Below are positions 52,285-62,400 of a stretch of 64,000 nt of DNA, piece after piece. Source of the stretch: Spirosoma sp. 48-14. Its GTDB lineage: Bacteria > Bacteroidota > Bacteroidia > Cytophagales > Spirosomataceae. A program made the translations under genes and the position numbers. The stretch is taken from NCBI RefSeq assembly GCF_001898575.1, contig NZ_MKUD01000037.1, forward strand, positions 1-64,000. The letters run 5' to 3'. The stretch's first letter is position 1. Each line of letters begins with the position of its first letter. Below the pieces are notes generated by a model. That model ran no database searches. It was not told where the DNA came from and saw only the letters and a program-made list of their open reading frames with translations.

Positions 52285-53445
52285 TTATTTCTTCAAATGA
52301 ATCACCTGTGCCTGCTTCTGCGCTTTAATAGCCAGTTCAGTAGCTAAGAAACAATGCTCCTGCGACATAGCCGTTTCGGTACGATTCAACACATCGTTGA
52401 CCAGTTGTTCACCATAAGGCAGGTTCTCTTTGCTGCAATCAATGTAGCGGGTTTCTTTCTTATCCGTAATAAACAGGTGATTACCACCGTCGCGCCCACC
52501 GGGGTCGATGTTTTTACGGATCTCGATAAAGCCTTCGGTGCCTAAAATCGTTAAGCGCCCATCACCCCAGCTTTTCAGGCCGTCGGGCGTAAACCAGTCA
52601 ACCCGGATATACCCCATACCGCCATCACCACGCAGCATCACATCGCCAAAATCCTCGAAATTCGGATACTGTGGAAAATGCAGATTCCCCACCTGCGACG
52701 CCACAATATCGGCCTTGGTCGATCCGGTAAAGAACAGGTACTGATCGAACTGGTGCGAAGCAATGTCGCAGATAATACCACCAAACTGTTTTTTCTCGAA
52801 AAACCAGGCAGGACGCGTTGCCGGATTCATGCGGTGCGGTCCTAGGCCAACCGTCTGGATCACGTTGCCAATGGCCCCTGCTTTGACCAGTTCGCCGGCT
52901 TTCACCGTGGCTTTATTCTCCAGCCGTTCACTGTACATGATTGAATAAATGCGCTTCGTTTCTTTCTGAACCTTACGCACTTCGGCCAGTTGCTCAAGGG
53001 TGGTGATACCGGGTTTATCGGACATAAAATCCTTACCGGCCTTCATAACCCGAATACCTAATGGCGCTCGTTCGTTAGCAATAGCCGAACTCAGAACCAG
53101 TTGGATCGACTTATCTTCCAGAATTTCGGCTTCGCTCTTGGCCTGTTTTGCCTGTGGGAATCGCTTGGCAAATTCAGCGGCCAAGTCAGGTTCTTTGGCA
53201 TAAAACGAAACAAGCTCACCGCCCCCTCGCTGTACAGCACCTACCTGACCATAAATATGCCCGTGATTCATGCCGATCACCGAGAAACGAATCCGGGCGG
53301 CACCTGTCGGCACCGAATCACTCCCCAGCGATGTTGACCGAACAAGGGCCGGAGCCCCAATTAATTCGTTAGATAGTGCAGGAGCCAGGACCAATCCAGC
53401 CGCTGTGCTGATGGTCTCCTTAATGAAGTTTCTTCTTGGGTTCAT
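52285..53445 (-). CDS. Gfo/Idh/MocA oxidoreductase, Tat-type signal
   Basis: This 386-residue NAD(P)-dependent sugar oxidoreductase-like protein has an N-terminal NPRRNFIKETISTAAG Tat-like signal, a Rossmann part (RFSVIGMNHGHIYGQVGAV) with DKPGITTLEQL where many relatives have EKP, and a C-terminal beta-sheet domain (GGIICDIASHQFDQYLFF). It is probably exported or periplasmic, with sugars or their acids as substrate. It is the last of three such genes on this strand. Confidence 0.83.
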   Translation of the reverse strand: MNPRRNFIKETISTAAGLVLAPALSNELIGAPALVRSTSLGSDSVPTGAARIRFSVIGMNHGHIYGQVGAVQRGGGELVSFYAKEPDLAAEFAKRFPQAKQAKSEAEILEDKSIQLVLSSAIANERAPLGIRVMKAGKDFMSDKPGITTLEQLAEVRKVQKETKRIYSIMYSERLENKATVKAGELVKAGAIGNVIQTVGLGPHRMNPATRPAWFFEKKQFGGIICDIASHQFDQYLFFTGSTKADIVASQVGNLHFPQYPNFEDFGDVMLRGDGGMGYIRVDWFTPDGLKSWGDGRLTILGTEGFIEIRKNIDPGGRDGGNHLFITDKKETRYIDCSKENLPYGEQLVNDVLNRTETAMSQEHCFLATELAIKAQKQAQVIHLKK

Positions 53446-53457
53446 AAGATTGATAAT

Positions 53458-53536
53458 GAGCGAAAGAGTGAATGAGCGAAAGAGCGAAAAAGTTTGCGTC
53501 AGTATTTCGCTCTTTCACTCATTCACTCTTTCGCTC
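53458..53536. repeat. 8-bp unit inverted repeat between two oxidoreductase genes
   Basis: Four 8-bp units (GAGCGAAA, GAGTGAAT, GAGCGAAA, GAGCGAAA) at 53458-53489 oppose TTTCGCTC, TTTCACTC, ATTCACTC, TTTCGCTC at 53505-53536. The right arm encodes the last residues (RAKE) and the TGA stop of the next upstream gene. It is the octad counterpart of the heptad arrays. Confidence 0.8.
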
Positions 53537-54926
53537 TTTGTTTTTTCGCCAGTTCCAACGCCTGGGTGGTGGTGTAATATTTGGCAATCATGTTAGGAAC
53601 TTCCCACGCGGGCAGGCTACCGGCTTTCAGGTAATCGAGGTATTTCTGCGCTACCCGGCCAAAGTGGGCTTCGTGCCCTTCCTTGTATTTTTCAGGAATG
53701 ACCACCTCCCAGCCGGTTCCGATTTTCTTTACCTCAACGCCCGGAAACTCCTGCTGAATTTTCGGCAATACCGTTTTGATAGATGCTTCCAGATCTTTGC
53801 TGCCCGGAACGGCTTCAATGTACAGCGTCGGTTTGTACTGCTGCGGGGCACCCTGCCGGATAATCAGATTGGCTTTGGTGCCGCGCATAATCGAGTAGTG
53901 CGTGTCGCCTGCTCCTTCGGGCGCTTTGTAGGCCCAGGTTACCGATACTTTGGCGTGAACACCTTTCAACTGGTAGTTGATTTCGCCGTTGCTGTATACC
54001 TTCAGGATACTATCGCTTACCACATCTTTTTTGAGGTAATCCGGAAAAACATCCTGTTTAGTAATGGCTTTGAACTGGCTCAGACGCATATCCGTTGTCC
54101 AGCGCCGGGCCGATGTCAGGCTAATGTCTTTCTGATAATCAATCGTTTGCTCAGGGAAGCATTCCCATTGGACGAGATCAACCAGGTGGGTGGTTACGTC
54201 TACGATGCCTTCACCCTGTTGTGTTACATCCATAAACCAGGCTGGTCGAGTCAGAATACTACCCGATACATTTTTATAGAAATGGTGTACGCTTTCTTTC
54301 GTTACGGCTGGGTTTTCAGGCGTTCCTTTTTCCAGGGTCCCGAATACCTCAGCCTGTTGCGAAAAAGCCCGCTGGAGCATGGTCGTGATTTCGTAGCGTT
54401 CGGTCATGATGTCGTACAGCAGGACCTTATTTTTTTCGGCCGACGCAAACGCATTTTTCAATTCTTCAAACTTCGAAGCCTCAATGACCATCGGCTTGTC
54501 GGCCAGCACGTTAAATCCGGCTTCGATGGTCTTCTTGATATAATCGGTTTTGAGTCCGTTGTTACCCGCCATAACCACTACGTTGCCCTTTTTGCCTGAC
54601 GTGGCCCGTTCGGCAATCATTTTGTCCAGAAAATCGGCCCCTTTATACACTTCTTCTTTCCAGTGCGTCGGATTTTCGGGTCGGGTGTTGTAGCCATTGA
54701 TTTTATCCAGATGCAGTTGCAGGTCCGGGCCATCGGGAGCATACACATGAACAACCGAGTCGACTCCTTCGAGCCTGTTTTTCTGTACAAGGGCCGCATG
54801 AAAATGACCAGGATCGAGCGTGATTAACTGGATTTGGCCATTGGCTTTTTCACTTTTCTCTGACGACTGGCAGGCGGTAATCATCGCAGCCATACATATA
54901 ATGCCAACGGTGGGCAACAGTTTCAT
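53523..54926 (-). CDS. Gfo/Idh/MocA lipoprotein with oxidoreductase C-terminal domain
   Basis: This 467-residue lipoprotein has the lipobox AMITAC with Cys19. It has a Rossmann-like N-terminal half (ITLDPGHFHAALVQKN, VVVMAGNNGLKTDYIKKTIEAG, VLADKPMVI) and a C-terminal domain of the PF16490 type (VHHFYKNVSGSILTRPAWFMDVTQQGEGIVDVTTHLVDLVQW). Such proteins are common in Bacteroidetes sugar loci and may act as periplasmic dehydrogenases. Its C-terminal codons lie within an 8-bp repeat arm. Confidence 0.85.
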   Translation of the reverse strand: MKLLPTVGIICMAAMITACQSSEKSEKANGQIQLITLDPGHFHAALVQKNRLEGVDSVVHVYAPDGPDLQLHLDKINGYNTRPENPTHWKEEVYKGADFLDKMIAERATSGKKGNVVVMAGNNGLKTDYIKKTIEAGFNVLADKPMVIEASKFEELKNAFASAEKNKVLLYDIMTERYEITTMLQRAFSQQAEVFGTLEKGTPENPAVTKESVHHFYKNVSGSILTRPAWFMDVTQQGEGIVDVTTHLVDLVQWECFPEQTIDYQKDISLTSARRWTTDMRLSQFKAITKQDVFPDYLKKDVVSDSILKVYSNGEINYQLKGVHAKVSVTWAYKAPEGAGDTHYSIMRGTKANLIIRQGAPQQYKPTLYIEAVPGSKDLEASIKTVLPKIQQEFPGVEVKKIGTGWEVVIPEKYKEGHEAHFGRVAQKYLDYLKAGSLPAWEVPNMIAKYYTTTQALELAKKQRAKE

Positions 54927-55034
54927 TTTCCGAATTGATTTGATAAGTACTACTTAGATCCTGTGTATTGGGATGAACTAACGTATAGTCATGGTTACGT
55001 CGGCGCACCTCAATACACAGGCTTTGATTAAACG

Positions 55035-56453
55035 TTACTTTACCGAAGCTACCGCCTTGATCGCATAGGGCGCACGTTGTGGGCGCGACAGGAGTTTGTT
55101 GGCTTCGGGGTCGTTTTTGAACTGTTCTTTTTTAGGGTCCCAATAGAGTTTACGATTCAATTTCATGGCCGCATGATGCAGCAGGCAGGCGGTACAGGAC
55201 CGATGCCCCACTTCGACGGGGGCAATGGGTTCTTTCCGGCTTACGATGCTTTCCAGCCAGTTGCCATGGTGCTCTTTACTCACCGGCAGATGGATTTCGT
55301 TGGGCCCGATGACAGATGTCAGCAGTTTAGGATCACTGGCATCCAGTTTTTTGGCAGCATTCTGCTTGGCAATCGGATCGCTGGCCGTTACGTTGGCATC
55401 TCCCCGCGACACGAAAATCCAGCCTTTTGTTCCTTCAAACCGAATCCCGTTGGCAATCTCGTTCGTCACAATCATATGGACACCGTTTTCGTACATAGCT
55501 TCGGTACGGAAAATACCGTGTACATCCCACAACCCGCTTTTTGGAAAATCGGCCTTCCCCCAGATTTCGACGGGCCCCGTATACTCGGTATTCATGGCCC
55601 AGTGCGCTGAATCGATGTGGTGTGCCCCCCAGCCCGTAATCATACCGGCCCCAAACTGTTCGCAACGTAACCAGCCGGGCCGGTCATAGCCAACCTGCGG
55701 ATGCACCCGCTTTTCGGTATAGTACACTTCGGGTGTAGTGCCGAGCCACATGTCGTAATTCAGGTTTTTAGGAATCGGCATTTGTGGTTCTTCATCGCCC
55801 GATGGATCGCCCGGAAGGCCGACATATACCGTTTTCAGCTCACCAATCCGACCGTTACGCACCAGTTCGGCGGCATACCGAAACTGTTCCGACGACCGCT
55901 GCTGACTGCCAACCTGCACAATCTGTTTCGACTGCTTCACAGCATCGGCCATCATGCGCCCTTCGGCAATGGTGAGTGACGCTGGCTTCTGCATGTATAC
56001 ATCTTTTTTGGCCCGTACCGCATCGACCACAATCGGTGCATGCCAGTGGTCGGGCGTACTGACCAGAACGGCATCAATATCCTTATTTAATAATAGTTCG
56101 CGATAATCCGTATATACCCGAACACCATCGTAATTATCCTTGCCCGTTTTTTTCGCGTATACACCGTTAACGAGTTTTTTGGCATCCTCGGCCCGATTGC
56201 TATCCAGATCACAAACCGCCATAATCAGGGCATTATCGTATTCCCACACACCCGGCATGTCGTGCCCGCGCGAAATACGCCCGGTACCGATAGCCCCTAT
56301 ATTGATTCGGTTGCTGGGGGCATTTTTACCAAAAACCGAAGCAGGTACTATCGTAGGAAAGCCTGTAATCAGAGCCGAAGATGCCAGCGTGCCTTTGGCC
56401 GCCAGATCCAGAAAGCCCCTCCGCGAAATAGTCGTTTGTTTATCGGATGCCAT
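55035..56453 (-). CDS. Gfo/Idh/MocA oxidoreductase, Tat-exported
   Basis: This 472-residue protein has a Tat signal (TTISRRGFLDLAAKG, then a hydrophobic stretch) that supports the start at 56453. The Rossmann domain has INIGAIGTGRISRGHDMPGV and YMQKPASLTIAEGR where EKP is typical, and the C-terminal sheet has GAGMITGWGAHHIDSAHWAM with candidate catalytic His. Probably acts on sugars in the periplasm together with the two similar genes downstream. First gene of the three. Confidence 0.87.
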   Translation of the reverse strand: MASDKQTTISRRGFLDLAAKGTLASSALITGFPTIVPASVFGKNAPSNRINIGAIGTGRISRGHDMPGVWEYDNALIMAVCDLDSNRAEDAKKLVNGVYAKKTGKDNYDGVRVYTDYRELLLNKDIDAVLVSTPDHWHAPIVVDAVRAKKDVYMQKPASLTIAEGRMMADAVKQSKQIVQVGSQQRSSEQFRYAAELVRNGRIGELKTVYVGLPGDPSGDEEPQMPIPKNLNYDMWLGTTPEVYYTEKRVHPQVGYDRPGWLRCEQFGAGMITGWGAHHIDSAHWAMNTEYTGPVEIWGKADFPKSGLWDVHGIFRTEAMYENGVHMIVTNEIANGIRFEGTKGWIFVSRGDANVTASDPIAKQNAAKKLDASDPKLLTSVIGPNEIHLPVSKEHHGNWLESIVSRKEPIAPVEVGHRSCTACLLHHAAMKLNRKLYWDPKKEQFKNDPEANKLLSRPQRAPYAIKAVASVK

Positions 56454-56644
56454 GATCGTAAGATTCAGGTAAGTTTGTAGTATACCTAAGGTATGATCAG
56501 ACAATTTTTACTATCCATTGTACGATAAGGCCTTTCATTTTAAAAGATTATCGACCCTGCGCTGTAACTAATGTTTACGCTTTCCGTCTTATTCAGTAAT
56601 TACCTATATACTCTGGTCATTAACCAAACATACTCTCTGAACGT

Positions 56645-58015
56645 ATGCGGCAACGCTATCTCCTCTTTATCCTGCTGGCTGGACTCACATCTTCCTGCAT
56701 GATCGGCTCCTATCCATCAGGCTATCCTTCAGGTGGAGGCCAGTATCCCTCCGGTGGCCAGCAATCGCCTGATGATACCTATCCGAACGCTGGCAATCAG
56801 CCTGGCAGCGGTCGCGCTGCCGACCCCGGCGTAACCGTAAACAGCATCCGCCTGACGCCCGACTACACCATACTGAATTTGACCTTTACAGATAACGCCC
56901 GGCCGAATTACGATCGAAATGGCCGTCTTTTGCAATCAGGAACCACTATAGGCTTAGATCCTAACAGTTACCTGGTAGCAGCTAATGGTGCCCGGACATT
57001 TGCTTTTGTTCGCGTCGAGGGCATACCTATGAAACGGGAAGAGAGGAATCCTACTACTGGAAAAATACAACTGATAGGCCGAAATACATACCCCGGAGAG
57101 CAGGTCAATTTTACCATTTATTTCCAACGATTGGATAAAGGTCTGGAAAACTTCGACCTATTCGAATGCCACTCCGACGCATACATATGCTGGAACATCT
57201 ACAACCTACATGTAAATAACCCAGCCGACCCGGTCGTGTACAACCCACCAACGGCACCAGCCCCCAAACCCGTACCGAACCTGCCTAAAAAGACGACAAA
57301 CGTTCCTCCTGCCCCCACCGGCAATTCAGGGGGTGAGATGGAAACTCCAAAGACTAAACCTGCTCCCATACCTGCTCCTGCGCCCGAAGTGACCACCGTG
57401 ACGGTTACGGGTAAGGTCAGCGATGCGAAAAACAAACGACCTGTTACGGCCACAATCGATTATCAGCTTTCATCCAGCAAACAGGCAATCGACTCAGTTC
57501 AGAGCTTTGCTTCGACGGGTGGGTATAAAATGATGTTACAGAAAGGGCAGGTGTATACGTATATAGTATCGGCACGGGGGTATCAATCGACCAATGGTGT
57601 GCTGGATTTAAGTAAAGTGGCGGGCGGCAAAAGTGTCACACGTGATATTACCTTAACACCACTGGCCGTTGGTGATAAGGTAACGCTGAAAAATGTCTAT
57701 TTCGAAATGTCGAAATCAGATCTTTTACCAGCCTCCTACGCCGAACTGGATAAACTGGAGACCATGATGGAAGAAAACCCAAACATGACCATCCGGCTCG
57801 AAGGTCATACCGACATCATCGGCGATCACGATAAAAATTTGCAGCTCTCCCGCGACCGGGTAGTTGCCTGCCAACGATATCTGGTTCAGAAAGGAATCGA
57901 TATCGTTCGTATTCAGACCATCGGCTACGGCGACACACGCCCTATTCTCACCAAAGGCACCGACGAAGAACGCAAAGTAAACCGTCGGGTTGAGTTCGTA
58001 ATTTTGTCGATATAA
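56645..58015 (+). CDS. OmpA-family lipoprotein with a novel N-terminal domain
   Basis: This outer-membrane lipoprotein has 456 residues: lipobox LTSSC with Cys18, then a Gly/Pro/Ser/Tyr-rich linker with PSGYPSGGGQYPSGG repeats; a domain at about 58-200 shared with the lipoprotein at 41486 (IRLTPDYTILNLTF, FTIYFQRLDKGLENFDLFEC); a Pro-rich linker; a carboxypeptidase-like domain (about 255-335; VTGKVSDAKNKRPVTATI); and a C-terminal OmpA domain (about 340-456) with TIRLEGHTDIIGDHDKNLQLSRDRV for peptidoglycan binding. It probably links the envelope to the cell wall. Confidence 0.85.
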   Translation: MRQRYLLFILLAGLTSSCMIGSYPSGYPSGGGQYPSGGQQSPDDTYPNAGNQPGSGRAADPGVTVNSIRLTPDYTILNLTFTDNARPNYDRNGRLLQSGTTIGLDPNSYLVAANGARTFAFVRVEGIPMKREERNPTTGKIQLIGRNTYPGEQVNFTIYFQRLDKGLENFDLFECHSDAYICWNIYNLHVNNPADPVVYNPPTAPAPKPVPNLPKKTTNVPPAPTGNSGGEMETPKTKPAPIPAPAPEVTTVTVTGKVSDAKNKRPVTATIDYQLSSSKQAIDSVQSFASTGGYKMMLQKGQVYTYIVSARGYQSTNGVLDLSKVAGGKSVTRDITLTPLAVGDKVTLKNVYFEMSKSDLLPASYAELDKLETMMEENPNMTIRLEGHTDIIGDHDKNLQLSRDRVVACQRYLVQKGIDIVRIQTIGYGDTRPILTKGTDEERKVNRRVEFVILSI

Positions 58016-58019
58016 GTAG

Positions 58020-58064
58020 CGATGGGGTAAGGACATGGTATTTCCCCATATCCTTACCCCATCG
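58020..58064. terminator. Bidirectional terminator between convergent genes
   Basis: CGATGGGGTAAGGACATGG (58020-58038) pairs with 58046-58064 apart from one mismatch. It separates the OmpA-family gene from the convergent DUF2911 gene. Confidence 0.7.
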
Positions 58065-58071
58065 TACTAGT

Positions 58072-59178
58072 CTAGTTTACATCCTTCCCTTGTCCGAGTA
58101 ATCCAAGCAGACGTTCTACGTTAGCTTTGTTATTGGCATCCGGAGCCAGGGCCAGCGCTTTTTTACCCCAGTCAGCAGCTGTTTTGTAATCACCCATTGC
58201 CGAGTAAGCCCGCATCAGCCCCATGTTGCTCATAAACACATTCGGGTATTTTTTGGCAAGATCCTGAAATAGCGCCATTGCTTCTTTTGTTCTTTTCTGA
58301 TTGATCAGTTGCCGCCCGTATTGATACGCCTGCTGCAAAGTCGCCAGGGGCAACGCTTCTTTAATCAGCGCGTCGGCTTCGGTACTGCGGTTCATTAGCG
58401 ACAACAGCCGCGCTTTGGTACTAAGTGTATTGAAATTCTTTTCGCCCACAAACTGGCCATTGATCGAATAATCGGCCCAGCGCAGACCTTCCTCCAGATT
58501 CGTTTTATGGTCGGCTATATAAGCAGCTGCCTGTTGGTAGGCATCCCAGCGGAACCCTTTTTCACCCCGTAGTTCGTTTCGTAAGGAAGCTAGCTGCGTC
58601 TGTACCAGATTGACCGATACGGTAAACGGAATTGCCCATTTTTCCCATTCCAGCATAACCACCGCCGAGCTATCCGTTTCGTTCGTGAACTCATACTTCA
58701 ACCGTTCTACCGATGGTCGGTCTTTTAGTGGTTTCACCGTCACGCGGAGTGCATCTTCTTTAGGATCATAGAAATAACTTCCCCAGGACGTACTGTTTTT
58801 CGAGAAAATGACGGTTACATCATTTTCCTGCACCGCCATTAGTAGGCCATACGTACCCGCCGTCAAAGGTTTCCCATTGATGGCGACATCGGTGCTGACC
58901 GTAATGGTGGTATTTTCGTTGGCCCCAGCCCGCCAGGGCGATTCTTTACTAGTCCCAAAGCCCAGATCCTTAAACCCATAGTGAACTAGTTCGCCCCACA
59001 CTTTACCTTCGCGGCCTTTTACAGCTGGTCGGTCATAATGAATCGTTACATCGGTAAGGCCAATGCGCTCCGAAACCGATGCTTTTTTGTTTCCTCCATC
59101 GGCCGGAAAGGTGAGTTGGGCGATGGCCGATAACGAGCCTAAGCAGAAGGCCGTGAGTAATACGGTAATTTTTGTCAT
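58072..59178 (-). CDS. DUF2911 protein with TPR-like C-terminus, secreted
   Basis: This exported protein of 368 residues has a signal peptide ending LSAIAQ. Residues 25-180 are a DUF2911 domain (ASVSERIGLTDVTIHYDRPAVKGREGKVWGE, WRAGANENTTITVSTDV, GLLMAVQENDVTVIFSKN). The second half (about 200-365) is helical with TPR-like repeats (YGRQLINQKRTKEAMALFQDLAKKYPN, GLMRAYSAMGDYKTAADWGKKALAL). Function unknown. The gene is divergent from ileS, and an unusual structured element lies just upstream of its start. Confidence 0.82.
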   Translation of the reverse strand: MTKITVLLTAFCLGSLSAIAQLTFPADGGNKKASVSERIGLTDVTIHYDRPAVKGREGKVWGELVHYGFKDLGFGTSKESPWRAGANENTTITVSTDVAINGKPLTAGTYGLLMAVQENDVTVIFSKNSTSWGSYFYDPKEDALRVTVKPLKDRPSVERLKYEFTNETDSSAVVMLEWEKWAIPFTVSVNLVQTQLASLRNELRGEKGFRWDAYQQAAAYIADHKTNLEEGLRWADYSINGQFVGEKNFNTLSTKARLLSLMNRSTEADALIKEALPLATLQQAYQYGRQLINQKRTKEAMALFQDLAKKYPNVFMSNMGLMRAYSAMGDYKTAADWGKKALALAPDANNKANVERLLGLLGQGKDVN

Positions 59179-59183
59179 GGTTA

Positions 59184-59251
59184 GCTGTCAGATCATTTTT
59201 GAGTAAAAGTCCTTACTTCGCAAAAGCTCAAAATAAGGACTTCCTGACAGC
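59184..59251 (-). promoter_or_regulatory. Structured element with pseudoknot potential upstream of the DUF2911 gene
   Basis: Outer arms GCTGTCAG (59184-59191) and CTGACAGC (59244-59251) enclose two crossing pairs: TTTTGAG (59197-59203) with CTCAAAA (59227-59233) and AAGTCCTTA (59207-59215) with TAAGGACTT (59234-59242). The order allows an H-type pseudoknot or two alternative hairpins in a transcript. It ends five bases before the DUF2911 start codon. Confidence 0.4.
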
Positions 59252-59379
59252 GCGATCAAGGTGAACTGTATAAGCGGTCGAGCCTATGAACGTTCCTGTA
59301 GCAACACGTTGTTCATCAAATACAAAGATATGAAGAAATACGAACCGCTTTCCAGTCAGTCGGGTGCGTCAAATTTCCG

Positions 59380-59387
59380 TATCTTTG
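59380..59387 (+). promoter_or_regulatory. -7 promoter box of ileS
   Basis: TATCTTTG fits TAnnTTTG and lies 53 bases before the ileS ATG. No TTTG box at the normal upstream spacing. Confidence 0.45.
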
Positions 59388-59407
59388 CACTCATTTTTTA
59401 ACCGCAC

Positions 59408-59427
59408 GATCATCGCCAGCGATGATC
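59408..59427 (+). promoter_or_regulatory. Leader hairpin upstream of ileS
   Basis: GATCATCG and CGATGATC form a perfect 8-bp stem with a CCAG loop, 13 bases before the ileS ATG. It may influence translation. Confidence 0.35.
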
Positions 59428-59440
59428 TGTGCTTTCGATT

Positions 59441-62400
59441 ATGCCAGGCGTGAAGTACCAACAATACGAATCCCTCGATTACGCAAAGCTAGCGGCCGAG
59501 GTGTTAACTTACTGGAATCAGAATCAGGTATTTGAACAGTCGGTTTCGCTGCGTGAAGGCCGGCCAACGTTTACGTTCTATGAAGGCCCGCCCTCGGCCA
59601 ACGGAACCCCCGGTATTCACCACGTGATGGCCCGAACCATTAAAGATATTTTCTGCCGTTATAAAACGCTGCAGGGCTATCAGGTCGAACGAAAAGGGGG
59701 CTGGGATACGCACGGACTACCCATCGAGCTTCAGGTTGAAAAAGAACTGGGCATTACCAAAGACCATATCGGCAAACCGGAATCGGAAGGTGGTATTAGC
59801 GTTGAAGACTATAACCGCAAATGCCGCGAAACGGTGATGCGGTTTACGGACCAGTGGAACGACCTAACCCAGAAAATGGGCTATTGGGTCGACCTCGACA
59901 ACCCCTATATCACCTACAAAAACGAGTACATCGAGTCGATCTGGTGGTTGCTGAAGCAGTTGTATGACAAGGATTTGCTCTACAAAGGCTACACCATTCA
60001 GCCGTATTCGCCCAAAGCAGGTACTGGCCTGAGTTCGCACGAGTTGAACATGCCCGGTACCTATAAAGATGTGCGCGATACGACAATCGTGGCTCAGTTT
60101 AAGGTAAAGCCGACGGGTAAATCAGGCTTTTTGTTTTTCGACTCCGCTGATGCCGATGTCTACATCCTGGCCTGGACTACTACGCCCTGGACCTTACCGG
60201 CAAACTCAGCACTGACCGTCGGAAAAGACATCGATTATGTACTGGTCAAGACGTTCAACCCATACACCTTCCTTCCTATCAATGTTGTATTGGCTAAAGC
60301 GCTGGTCAGTCGATGGTTCAACGAAAAAGGTCACCAGGATTCGCCTAACAGCCCGGCATTCGATGCGTACTTGCCAAACGACAAGGTAATTCCTTGGGCA
60401 ATTCTGTCGGAATTTAAAGGCGAACATCTGGAAGGTATCGAGTATGAGCAATTGTTGCCGTACGTTCAGCCCGAGAAGTCAGCGTTTCGGGTTATCCTGG
60501 GCGATTTTGTGACGACCGAAGATGGTACGGGAGTGGTTCATACCTCACCAACCTTTGGTGCCGACGACTTTCGGGTAGCGCAGGCAGCCGGTATTCCTCC
60601 CATCATGGTGAAGGATGAGAACGGCAAGGAAGTCCCGATTGTCGATAAGCATGGTCAGTTCGTCAACGAAATCACAGATTTCGCGGGTCGGTACGTAAAA
60701 GAGGAATACTATTCCGATGAAGAACGCGCCGACCCGGAATTCCGGCCAACCGATGTCCTGATTGCTATCAAACTGAAAGAAGAAAACAAGGCGTTTCGGG
60801 TAGAAAAGTACGAACACCCGTATCCACACTGCTGGCGCACCGACAAACCGATCCTGTATTATCCGCTCGACAGCTGGTTCATCCGCACAACCGCGAAGAA
60901 AGACCGACTGGTTGAACTGAACAAAACCATCAACTGGCAACCTGAAAGTACAGGTACAGGTCGTTTTGGCAACTGGCTCGAAAACCTGGTCGACTGGAAC
61001 CTCAGTCGCAGCCGTTTCTGGGGCACTCCGTTACCCATCTGGCGGTCAGAAACGGGTGAGGAAGTTTGCATCGGCTCGGTTGAAGAATTGACGAGTTATG
61101 TACAAAAAGCACAGGGTTCAGAAGTACTAACCGAACAGCAACGCACTCAAAACGACGCTTATCTGCAAAAACTAGCCTCCGGTGATTACGATCTTCACCG
61201 GCCTTATGTCGATGAGGTCTATTTCGTTTCGGAATCGGGTAAAGTCATGCAGCGCGAGCCGGACCTGATCGATGTTTGGTTCGATTCAGGAGCCATGCCC
61301 TATGCACAGTGGCACTATCCGTTTGAGAACAAAGACGTGTTTGCCAAGGCCTTCCCGGCTGATTTTATCTCGGAAGGTGTTGACCAGACGCGCGGCTGGT
61401 TCTTTACCCTGCACGCCATTGCGGGTATGCTGTTCGATTCGATTGCGTTCAAAAACGTGGTTTCGACGGGACTGGTACTCGACAAAAATGGCAACAAAAT
61501 GTCGAAACGGCTGGGCAATGCCATCGACCCGTTCAAAACGCTGGCTCAGTATGGCCCCGATGCTACGCGCTGGTACATGATTACCAATGCGGAACCCTGG
61601 GACAACCTGAAGTTCAACATAGACGGTATCGGCGAGGTGCAACGGAAACTATTTGGTACGCTTTCGAATACCTATAATTTCTTTGCGCTGTATGCCAATC
61701 TGGATCACTTTACGTTTACAGGCCGTACAGTCCCCGTAGCCGACCGTCCTGAACTTGATCGCTGGATTCTGTCGAAGCTGCAATCGCTGGTGCTGGAGGT
61801 TGAAGAACAATTTGATGGGTATAACCCAACCAAAGCGGGTCGGGCTGTACAGGACTTTGTGAACGACCAACTGTCGAACTGGTACGTCCGGCTGTCGCGT
61901 CGGCGTTTCTGGTCCGGGGTCACGTCCGACGGAAACATGACGGCTGATAAACGAGCGGCCTACGAAACTCTGCACGAATGTCTGAGCGTAGTGGCCCAGC
62001 TTATGTCGCCGATTGCACCGTTCTATGCCGACTGGCTGTACCGGAGCCTGAACGAAGGAAAAGCCTCAGTTCACCTGACCGATTTCCCGATTGCTGATAA
62101 AACCTTGATCAATACCGAACTGGAGCAATCGATGGAAGCCGCGCAGGGCGTATCGTCGCTGGTTCACTCCTTGCGTAAAGGGCATAAACTGAAAGTTCGT
62201 CAGCCACTGAGTCGCGTCCTGATTCCGGTGTTGAGCGCAGATACTCGTCGGCAGATTGAGCACGTTGCCCCCATCATCATGTCGGAAGTCAATGTAAAAG
62301 CCGTTGAATTTGTGGACGACGCCAGTGGCATTTTGAAAAAGCGGGTAAAACCCAATTTCAAAGCACTAGGGCCTAAGTTTGGTAAGCAAATGAAAGAGGT

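Noticed and set aside
53472-54599. 375-codon open frame opposite the oxidoreductase lipoprotein gene
   Set aside because: It is the mirror of a clear coding frame on the other strand with a lipobox and family motifs; the antisense protein has no recognisable domain.
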